A DNA stretch of 20,746 nt, taken from positions 1-20,746 of the IMG/VR virus record IMGVR_UViG_3300025466_000213. One strand, given 5' to 3'. The number at the start of each line of letters is the position of its first letter. The first letter of the stretch is position 1. Below, piece after piece: positions 16,270 through 20,746 of the stretch. The stretch comes from a virus. The notes below the pieces were generated by a model. That model had not been told where the DNA came from and made no database searches. It saw nothing but the letters and a program-made list of their open reading frames with translations. Made by a program: the position numbers and the translations under genes.

Positions 16270-16284
16270 TGATGTGAAACATCA
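16270..16284 (-). other. Leader hairpin of the minus-strand cassette
   Basis: TGATGT and ACATCA form a 6-base perfect stem with a 3-base loop, between the late promoter and the ribosome site of the 55-residue gene. Could stabilise the mRNA 5' end; weak evidence alone. Confidence 0.35.
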
Positions 16285-16299
16285 TGGTTTTCACTAGTA

Positions 16300-16306
16300 T
16301 ATTTAT
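16300..16306 (-). promoter_or_regulatory. Late promoter element ATAAATA, minus strand
   Basis: Exact ATAAATA on the minus strand (GAGATAAATATAC), 53 bases before the first gene of the minus cassette. The rest of the 16248-16409 gap holds the divergent plus-strand promoter. Confidence 0.65.
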
Positions 16307-16385
16307 CTCAGTAGAACTATTGATATATTACCTTATGATTACGCTCAACTGGTTTGATATTCAGTTTAAAGAAATGTATAATACC

Positions 16386-16392
16386 ATAAATA
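16386..16392 (+). promoter_or_regulatory. Late promoter element ATAAATA, plus strand
   Basis: Exact ATAAATA (CCATAAATAACTAAG), 17 bases before the ATG of the 83-residue gene and divergent from the box at 16300-16306. Confidence 0.65.
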
Positions 16393-16409
16393 ACTAAGAG
16401 AAATAAATT

Positions 16410-16661
16410 ATGCGTAAAAGTACTCGTAGCATCTTACAAGAACTTAGTGATATTGGGCTAAGCCGCGATACCGACTTAATAATCGAAAGTCGTGGCAGCA
16501 ACATCATTGCCAGTGCTATCAACCTATTAGATATGGTGCGAGAAAACTATGACGTAGAAACTGCCGCTGAATTAGAGCGCCGTTTTATCAATTCAATCAA
16601 ATCAGCTGATGCTACCAAGTTCAAACGCGGTATTAAACGCATCCAAGAAAGTAAAGAATAG
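16410..16661 (+). CDS. Conserved small hypothetical phage protein (83 residues)
   Basis: Mostly helical and charged: STRSILQELSDIG, then IESRGSNIIASAINLLDMV, then ETAAELERRFINSIKSAD and a basic end (TKFKRGIKRIQESKE). The pattern IESR-x-SNII-x-(S/A)AINLL followed by ETAAELERR resembles a small protein shared by T4-like aquatic phages. A short AGAG ribosome site lies about 10 bases upstream. Monocistronic between its own late promoter and a hairpin region. No known function; a nucleoid- or DNA-associated role would fit the basic tail but is speculation. Confidence 0.85.
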   Translation: MRKSTRSILQELSDIGLSRDTDLIIESRGSNIIASAINLLDMVRENYDVETAAELERRFINSIKSADATKFKRGIKRIQESKE

Positions 16662-16677
16662 ATTCTAAGCTACATCC

Positions 16678-16710
16678 GCTAAAATAGGTATTTTAGCCCT
16701 ATTTTTAGCC
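16678..16710 (+). terminator. Hairpin(s) after the 83-residue gene, possible terminator with alternative pairing
   Basis: GCTAAAATA (16678-16686) pairs perfectly with TATTTTAGC (16689-16697). The same left arm extended to GCTAAAATAGG can instead pair with CCTATTTTTAGC (16698-16709) with one bulged T. Only short T-runs are present, so termination would be modest. Confidence 0.4.
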
Positions 16711-16716
16711 AAAATA

Positions 16717-16723
16717 ATAAATA
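16717..16723 (+). promoter_or_regulatory. Late promoter element ATAAATA
   Basis: Exact ATAAATA in an A/T-rich run (AATAATAAATAATATTA), 69 bases before the ATG of the 147-residue structural-type gene. It leaves a long leader with hairpins. Confidence 0.65.
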
Positions 16724-16750
16724 ATATTACACAGGCTCTTTAGGAGAGTC

Positions 16751-16767
16751 GCTTGCAGAGTGCAAGC
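16751..16767 (+). other. Leader hairpin with GAG loop
   Basis: GCTTGCA and TGCAAGC form a perfect 7-base stem closing a GAG loop, 13 bases before the AGGAGA ribosome site of the 147-residue gene. A weaker hairpin (CTCT..AGAG, about 16736-16748) precedes it. Likely stabilises or regulates a highly expressed mRNA. Confidence 0.6.
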
Positions 16768-16792
16768 AGTATGGTAGATTAGGAGAAATATT

Positions 16793-17236
16793 ATGCCATC
16801 ATTATTTGGAACAACAGTAGCGGCTAACTATGGCCGTATGACAGCACAACAGACTTACGGTGTAGGTCAACAATTTAGCAACTTTGGTACACGTCAAGTA
16901 CGTTTCGTTAAAGTAGCTATCAGCGGTGGATCAAACAACGATTTGACAAAAGGTCCAGATGGAGCAACTGGTTCATACAGCGATCCATTAAGCCTATTTT
17001 CTTTGGCAATTCGTGGAATCCAGCAATTTGCTGAAATTTATTATGTAGGCACACCAGTTGCAACTGGTTTCGTTATCGCTGTATCAGATGATACAGACAA
17101 CGATAATGATGCTGCCAACGGTAACATCAGCAACGGCGGCAACGGTTTGATCGAAGCAGCAGTTAACGCAGCGATTGGTTCAGGTACAGCTACAGCAACA
17201 ACAATTAGCAACCTAGCACCAGGCGTAACTATCTAA
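16793..17236 (+). CDS. Probable virion structural protein, unknown (147 residues)
   Basis: Gly/Ala/Thr-rich, no Cys, no membrane segment, predicted mostly beta with a helical part (DPLSLFSLAIRGIQQFAEIYYVG). An acidic Asp/Asn-rich loop at about 99-115 (DDTDNDNDAANGNISNGGNG) could bind metal or be surface exposed. The N-terminus MPSLFGTTVAANYGRM and the GTRQVRFVKV stretch recall a conserved protein of T4-like aquatic phages. It has a dedicated late promoter, a structured leader, a strong AGGAGA site, frequent CGT/GGT-type codons and its own terminator. This is the setting expected for an abundant capsid or decoration protein. The structural role is inferred from context only. Confidence 0.85.
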   Translation: MPSLFGTTVAANYGRMTAQQTYGVGQQFSNFGTRQVRFVKVAISGGSNNDLTKGPDGATGSYSDPLSLFSLAIRGIQQFAEIYYVGTPVATGFVIAVSDDTDNDNDAANGNISNGGNGLIEAAVNAAIGSGTATATTISNLAPGVTI

Positions 17237-17265
17237 TAGTTAATTCTCAGGGATGGGAAACAATT

Positions 17266-17287
17266 AAGGACCGCAAGGTCCTTTTTT
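17266..17287 (+). terminator. Intrinsic terminator
   Basis: AAGGACC / GGTCCTT stem with a GCAA tetraloop followed by TTTT. It lies 29 bases after the stop of the 147-residue gene and before the next promoter. Confidence 0.9.
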
Positions 17288-17310
17288 GTTGGCCTGCGTA
17301 TCTGTGTGGG

Positions 17311-17317
17311 TTAAATA
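17311..17317 (+). promoter_or_regulatory. Late promoter-like TTAAATA directly against a start codon
   Basis: GTTAAATACTGGC ends next to the ATG at 17323; only five bases separate box and start. A T4-type late promoter starts RNA about 6-7 bases downstream, so the mRNA would be leaderless or nearly so. No ribosome site is visible. Confidence 0.5.
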
Positions 17318-17322
17318 CTGGC

Positions 17323-17727
17323 ATGAATTATAAATTGTATACCCTTGTAGATATAACACACACCGGTCAAACTCGCAGTGAGCCAGGCCGCGAAAGTCTT
17401 AGATGGCAGGAACAAAACTTTAATACCCTGCTACAGACTTTAGGTATTAGGGCTAATATTGCCTACTCACAGAGTCCGGCTAGTACAGAAATAAAAGGTA
17501 GACTAATTGGTTTTGATACAGATGAAATTATACGAGTGTGGCGATTTGATTTTTATACTGAACGAGATTTCTTGTTTGAAAAAGATGGAAATCCAGTAGG
17601 GCTACTAGAAGAAGATTTTCAAATGGTGCCTTACATCAGCGGACTAGGCGAGACCATGGAGCAAAAGTACGCAGTTTTTAACCCCTACGACCCTGGCAAG
17701 AACATAGTTTTTTCATTAAAGCAATAA
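17323..17727 (+). CDS. Conserved hypothetical phage protein (134 residues)
   Basis: The start (LYTLVDITHTGQTRSEPGRE) and the central stretch IKGRLIGFDTDEIIRVWRFDFYTE, then NPVGLLEEDFQMVPYI, strongly recall a protein of unknown function that is well conserved in T4-like aquatic phages. Mixed alpha/beta, acidic, no signal or membrane segment. It lies between a terminator and a late promoter that overlaps its stop codon, so it is probably expressed alone. The absence of a ribosome site in front of the ATG is odd. No function can be proposed from sequence. Confidence 0.87.
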   Translation: MNYKLYTLVDITHTGQTRSEPGRESLRWQEQNFNTLLQTLGIRANIAYSQSPASTEIKGRLIGFDTDEIIRVWRFDFYTERDFLFEKDGNPVGLLEEDFQMVPYISGLGETMEQKYAVFNPYDPGKNIVFSLKQ

Positions 17728-17730
17728 ATA
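17724..17730 (+). promoter_or_regulatory. Late promoter element ATAAATA overlapping a stop codon
   Basis: AATAAATAAAACTG; the TAA stop of the preceding gene lies inside the box. It is 98 bases before the next ATG, leaving a leader with a GAG-loop hairpin. Confidence 0.6.
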
Positions 17731-17786
17731 AAACTGTAGGCAATTTAATCAACAACTTAGGCAACTCAATTATACATTAGGCACAT

Positions 17787-17801
17787 GACTCGGAGCGAGT
17801 C
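17787..17801 (+). other. Leader hairpin with GAG loop (second copy of the type)
   Basis: GACTCG and CGAGTC form a perfect 6-base stem closing GAG, the same loop as at 16758-16760. It lies about 20 bases before the GGAG site of the coiled-coil protein. Confidence 0.55.
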
Positions 17802-17828
17802 CCTGACTTATAACATTGGAGCCTAAAA

Positions 17829-18233
17829 ATGGCTGTTACAAAAGAAGCACAAGCACAACTAGCTATGTTACCCGAGCGTGTAGCAGTAGTAGAAACTAAA
17901 GTAGACAGCATGATAGTATGCATCGACGAAGTTAAGGGCGATGTAAAAGACATGCACGACTGTTTAGATCGTACTAGAGACGAAGTGCTCCTTGAACTCA
18001 AAGAAATGCAAAAAGCCTATTGGGACAATGCTAAAAAATACTACGAACACGCAGACGATCTTAATTTACAACAAACTGCACAGCACGATGAACTAGCCGG
18101 CAAAATTAAAGATTTACAACAACTAAAAGAAAAGTGGGTCAAGTATGCTATGGCTGCTCTAGCTTTTGCAGCAGGTAGTGGTTGGGTACACGCCGCAAAC
18201 TTACCACAAATATTAAAGTTTTTAGGACTGTAA
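17829..18233 (+). CDS. Coiled-coil protein with C-terminal membrane segment (XhlA-like architecture)
   Basis: 134 residues. Residues about 13-102 are long charged helices with heptad-like spacing (VAVVETKVDSM..., DEVKGDVKDMHDCLDRT..., HDELAGKIKDLQQLKEK). A single hydrophobic segment follows at about 104-121 (VKYAMAALAFAAGSGWV), then a short amphipathic end (LPQILKFLGL). An N-terminal coiled coil with one C-terminal membrane anchor is the layout of XhlA-type accessory lysis proteins and some holin-associated phage proteins. A membrane-anchored structural or superinfection role is also possible. Ribosome site GGAG is 8 bases upstream. The late promoter fits a lysis or virion function. Family not certain. 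Confidence 0.85.
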   Translation: MAVTKEAQAQLAMLPERVAVVETKVDSMIVCIDEVKGDVKDMHDCLDRTRDEVLLELKEMQKAYWDNAKKYYEHADDLNLQQTAQHDELAGKIKDLQQLKEKWVKYAMAALAFAAGSGWVHAANLPQILKFLGL

Positions 18234-18238
18234 TTCTG

Positions 18239-18245
18239 TTAAATA
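18239..18245 (+). promoter_or_regulatory. Late promoter-like TTAAATA directly against a start codon (second case)
   Basis: GTTAAATACAGA ends at the ATG at 18250, four bases after the box, matching the arrangement at 17311-17323. No ribosome site is seen. Confidence 0.5.
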
Positions 18246-18249
18246 CAGA

Positions 18250-18951
18250 ATGCAAGTTCAAGAACTATCAATAGATCCTAATCCGCATCACCATCATCTT
18301 AATCCCGTTATATGGGACCAAGACGAGATGCACACAGAAGTACGTCGTAAGCTACTGCAAATAGCCGAACATTTTATCGACTATATCAACGTACCTAACT
18401 TAAATTTAAAAGACATTACCCTAAGCGGCAGTTCGGCCGGTTATAATTACAGTGACTACAGTGATATAGATCTACATCTCATAGTAAAAGGTGTCAGCAA
18501 AGAAGATGAAGAACTGTTTTCAGCCAAAAAGAATCAATACAATAACATCTACGATTTAACCATTAAAGGTATCCCTGTAGAATTGTATGTTCAACCTGCA
18601 GATCAACCACATGTTAGTGCCGGTATTTTCAGTGTCATGCGTAATCGATGGATTAATAAACCTGAACATAAAGAACCTACTACTAGCCCAAAAGATATTA
18701 AAAATAAAGCTAGAAGTTATGCCGGCAAGATAAATCATGCACTGCGCGGCGGAGATCTAGCAAAAAGTAAAGCAGTTATGGATGAACTTAAACGACTTAG
18801 ACAGGCTGGCCTGGCCAAAGGTGGTGAACAAAGCGTAGAAAACCTAGCTTTTAAACTGCTCAGAGCTAGGGGACAAATTGACAAATTGCGTAAATATATA
18901 GATAAATTAACTAGTGCTGAATTAAGCCTTGGGGAACAAGATGAAAATTAA
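18250..18951 (+). CDS. Nucleotidyltransferase-fold protein (DNA polymerase beta superfamily)
   Basis: 233 residues. Residues 58-78 hold the hallmark LSGSSAGYNYSDYSDIDLHL, with G60-S61 and D72-x-D74, the metal-binding pair of the Pol-beta-type nucleotidyltransferases. A downstream strand (VELYVQ, E111) could be the third acidic ligand. The N-terminus has a run of four His (13-16). The C-terminal ~80 residues are helical and basic (SYAGKINHALRGGDLAKSKAVMDELKRL). Relatives occur in T4-like aquatic phages without a known substrate; tRNA, protein or small-molecule nucleotidylation are all possible. It begins MQVQELS, similar to neighbouring MKIRE-type starts, and overlaps the next gene by 11 bases. 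Fold assignment is good; the reaction is unproven. Confidence 0.88.
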   Translation: MQVQELSIDPNPHHHHLNPVIWDQDEMHTEVRRKLLQIAEHFIDYINVPNLNLKDITLSGSSAGYNYSDYSDIDLHLIVKGVSKEDEELFSAKKNQYNNIYDLTIKGIPVELYVQPADQPHVSAGIFSVMRNRWINKPEHKEPTTSPKDIKNKARSYAGKINHALRGGDLAKSKAVMDELKRLRQAGLAKGGEQSVENLAFKLLRARGQIDKLRKYIDKLTSAELSLGEQDEN

Positions 18952-19618
18952 ACAAATAGTAGTGCGTGAAGATGATATGATTACAGTTAAGTCTGTAGCA
19001 GGTACCGGAGATAATGCCAGTGTTGAATTAAGCAATGGCACTAAGATTCCAAAAAGTGCTATTCTTCCAGGCGCACAACCAAACACTGTAGCACTGAATC
19101 CTGACGCATCCGGTGATGCAAATCAGTTAGTAGGCAAGACTGTACAGGAGCCAACAAGCGAGGGAATCTTCGGAACTAGCGAAGAAGAATTGGCAAAACT
19201 ACCAGTAGGCAATCCAGCTGGCGACTATTATAGAAAGTTAGTGGCTCTTAAAACCGATCCACGTTGGGCTGGCAAACAGGACATTATCCAGAGTCGTATC
19301 CAAGACTTAATTACTAAACTAGATGACGGACGTGGTATTCCTCAACCTGGCTATGGTCAACCTGCAGGTCCGGAAACAGATCCTACTAAATTCATGCAGA
19401 AGAATCCTGGATTTAAAGAATCTGGCGATACAGTTGCCAGCGGCAATACACCCGTAGGTGGTGATGCCTCTGATAACTTTAGAGATGAAGTTATTGACAA
19501 AGAGTTTGATGCCGCTAATCGCAACAATCCTGCTCAGGGAACTCGCAGTCCTATTTCAGAAAAGTTAAAAGAATCTGATGAGCTTATGAAGTGGTTAACT
19601 ATTGCTGGTATAAAATGA
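18941..19618 (+). CDS. Hypothetical protein, low complexity, Gly/Pro/Asp-rich (225 residues)
   Basis: Start taken as ATG at 18941 (MKIKQIVVRED), with GGGGAA just upstream; a TTG 12 bases earlier is less likely. Residues about 14-48 form a small beta domain (ITVKSVAGTGDNASVELSNG). The rest is polar and probably partly disordered, with a Pro/Gly-rich stretch near 130-143 (GIPQPGYGQPAGPETD), and ends in a helix (ELMKWLTIAGIK). It overlaps the nucleotidyltransferase end and shares ATGA with the next gene, so translation is coupled. The MKIKQI start matches the other MK(I/V) starts. No family recognised. Confidence 0.8.
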   Translation: MKIKQIVVREDDMITVKSVAGTGDNASVELSNGTKIPKSAILPGAQPNTVALNPDASGDANQLVGKTVQEPTSEGIFGTSEEELAKLPVGNPAGDYYRKLVALKTDPRWAGKQDIIQSRIQDLITKLDDGRGIPQPGYGQPAGPETDPTKFMQKNPGFKESGDTVASGNTPVGGDASDNFRDEVIDKEFDAANRNNPAQGTRSPISEKLKESDELMKWLTIAGIK

Positions 19619-19827
19619 AAGTAAGTGATTTAATTAGTGATTTTGAAATCTGGACAACTAATGAAGAAGCCCAGCTTTTAGAAAAACTTAAAACACCGGT
19701 CAGACTCAGCAATTTAAGCGAACACGAACAGTTCAGAATCCAGACTCTTATTCGTAAGAGTTTGGTAACTAAAGTAGGCATCGAGAATCCTACAGTAGTT
19801 GCAAATGAAAAAAACAAACAAACCTAA
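19615..19827 (+). CDS. Conserved small hypothetical protein (70 residues)
   Basis: The start codon shares ATGA with the preceding stop. The sequence MKVSDLISDFEIWTTNEEAQ, then LKTPVRLSNLSEHEQFRIQTLIRKSLVTKV, is helical. The (N/T)EEA..LLEKLKTP..LS...E.EQF.I..LIRKSL pattern suggests a small winged-helix or HTH-like protein, as found in T4-like aquatic phages. Small basic/acidic balance, no membrane segment. Function unknown. Confidence 0.82.
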   Translation: MKVSDLISDFEIWTTNEEAQLLEKLKTPVRLSNLSEHEQFRIQTLIRKSLVTKVGIENPTVVANEKNKQT

Positions 19828-20314
19828 AAAACAGTCCAAGAAACTTAATTCAGCGCCAGCTTCAAAATCACCATCACGATCTAAAGAACGTGTAATTAAA
19901 GAACTAGCCACACAGTTTGAAGAGGAATTAAAAAATACGCTGCCTATCACTGTATTACCCGATGGTAGCGTGGTTTATAAAAATTATCTAGTTAAGCAAT
20001 TAACCACAGGCAATTGGGGATTATACAGCATTAAGAGTCGAGATCTCGTAGAACAGTACTATCTAAAGACATCAGCAATCATGGCTGCCAAGGCATACAA
20101 TAATGTGTATTTAGAAAAGTTTTTTGAAATCAAACGATTAGATGATCGATATTGGGCTAATTACAGTAATAACTTAATATATCGCCGCAACATGCAATCA
20201 ACCGTAGACTTCAGCAAATACTTAATTTTATTAAATAAATTAGAAGACAGTCAGGAACAAACAGAGCAGTACAAGAGCAAAATTTCCAAGATGTTTAAGT
20301 GGAGTTTCGCATAA
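19805..20314 (+). CDS. Conserved hypothetical basic protein (169 residues)
   Basis: ATG at 19805 overlaps the preceding gene by 23 bases (a TTG two codons earlier is ignored). The first ~30 residues are very Lys/Ser-rich and likely disordered (KKTNKPKKQSKK...). The folded part begins near 31 and includes VLPDGSVVYKNYLVKQLTTGNWGLYSIK and KTSAIMAAKAYNNVYLEKFFEIKRLDDRYWANYSNNLIYRRN, a Tyr- and Asn-rich helical region. The C-terminus is a coiled-coil-like helix ending KMFKWSFA. The basic tail could bind nucleic acid or an acidic partner. No family named; probably expressed with the two genes before it. Confidence 0.83.
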   Translation: MKKTNKPKKQSKKLNSAPASKSPSRSKERVIKELATQFEEELKNTLPITVLPDGSVVYKNYLVKQLTTGNWGLYSIKSRDLVEQYYLKTSAIMAAKAYNNVYLEKFFEIKRLDDRYWANYSNNLIYRRNMQSTVDFSKYLILLNKLEDSQEQTEQYKSKISKMFKWSFA

Positions 20315-20317
20315 ATA
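20311..20317 (+). promoter_or_regulatory. Late promoter element ATAAATA overlapping a stop codon
   Basis: GCATAAATAGTTAAT, with the TAA of the preceding gene inside the box, 29 bases before the next ATG, which has AGGA 7 bases upstream. Confidence 0.65.
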
Positions 20318-20346
20318 GTTAATAAGAAACAGCTTAGGATATCACC

Positions 20347-20746
20347 ATGCAAATTAGAGAACTTTCAAAACCAATTACTAGTCAGGCACTTAACGAGAGC
20401 CTAGCAAAAACATTTGGCTACAAAATCAACCTTGAAAACTTTACAGATGTTCAACTAGAAGATGCACGTAATAAGTTACGTACAAAAATCAGCCAGTTTG
20501 AACTAGAAGAAAGCTTCAATAGCATTGGTGAAAGTCCAGAATATCAAAAAACACGTATGTTCCTTGATGTAGTTAATCAAGAGATTTTCGAACGTGAAGA
20601 AGGCAAATGCCCAACATGCGATTGCAATCCATGTGAGTGCAAACATAAAGAGCAGGATCACAAAGAAGACAAAAAAGAAAAAGCCAAAGTCGACGAAGCT
20701 AAAAAAGAAGAAATCACTAAGAAATTAAAAGCCGACAAGATGAAAG
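20347..20746 (+). CDS. 3'-truncated phage protein with Cys cluster and Lys/Glu-rich region
   Basis: Open to the window end; 133 codons visible. It begins MQIRELSKPITSQALNESLA, then a helical block FTDVQLEDARNKLRTKISQFE...YQKTRMFLDVVNQEIFERE. This matches a conserved T4-like aquatic phage protein of unknown role. Residues 88-98 form a Cys cluster, CPTCDCNPCEC, followed by His100, suggesting metal binding. Then comes a Lys/Glu/Asp-rich stretch (KEDKKEKAKVDEAKKEE) of the sort seen in T4 scaffolding/core proteins. The L-x-E at residues 15-17 (ALNES) could be a prohead protease site. Scaffold or internal head protein is an inference from composition and context only. Confidence 0.78.
   Translation, partial: MQIRELSKPITSQALNESLAKTFGYKINLENFTDVQLEDARNKLRTKISQFELEESFNSIGESPEYQKTRMFLDVVNQEIFEREEGKCPTCDCNPCECKHKEQDHKEDKKEKAKVDEAKKEEITKKLKADKMK

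Noticed and set aside
17785-17826. 13-codon leader peptide ORF (MTRSESLTYNIGA) ending two bases before the coiled-coil gene
   Set aside because: No convincing ribosome site, it overlaps the GAG-loop hairpin, and so short an ORF is expected by chance; not listed as a gene.
1-20746. tRNA genes or rRNA
   Set aside because: No cloverleaf-like set of stems with a T-loop consensus was noticed in the gaps, all of which are under 170 bases.

Overview
The window looks like a late (virion and lysis) region from a T4-like contractile-tailed phage of aquatic type. Three things point that way. Very large Thr/Gly/Ser-rich tail-fibre-like proteins are built from repeated beta modules. A T4-type late promoter element (ATAAATA or TTAAATA) recurs in most gene gaps on both strands. 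Many short genes resemble conserved 'hypothetical' genes of marine and freshwater T4-like phages, often beginning MKIRE-like. No integrase, tRNA, CRISPR or host housekeeping gene is seen. The host cannot be read from the sequence.

Layout. (1) Positions 1-14416, plus strand: an adhesion/fibre block. It holds the 3' part of a YadA-head-like fibre gene, a small beta protein with a glutaredoxin-like C-terminus, a 1207-residue subtilisin-like protease whose catalytic domain is interrupted by two LamG-like domains and a further module, a 298-residue fibre-like protein, and two giant fibre-like proteins of 1360 and 1315 residues that share modules. (2) 14424-14834, plus: a small HExxH metallopeptidase-like protein, followed by a bidirectional terminator. 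(3) 14899-16247, minus: a five-gene cassette with a 55-residue protein, a 30-residue protein, a GNAT acetyltransferase, a phasin-like protein and an 88-residue protein. Stops and starts are tightly coupled, and there are two minus-strand late promoters. (4) 16410-20746, plus: short late genes, mostly each with its own late promoter. These are an 83-residue conserved protein, a probable structural protein with a hairpin-rich leader and its own terminator, a 134-residue conserved protein, a coiled-coil plus membrane-anchor protein (possibly lysis related), a nucleotidyltransferase-fold protein, three overlapping small genes, and a start-complete but 3'-truncated gene with a Cys cluster.

The fibre block probably builds the host-recognition apparatus. 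The protease with carbohydrate-binding-like LamG inserts could cut or bind surface material during adsorption. The most unusual items are the monothiol-glutaredoxin-like domain on a tail-type protein, the heavily interrupted subtilase, and a shared MK(I/V)-x-(E/D/Q)-(L/I) N-terminus on five otherwise unrelated proteins, which could be a head-targeting tag. Leader hairpins with identical GAG loops and TTAAATA boxes lying directly against start codons also stand out. All family assignments come from reading motifs, with no database search.
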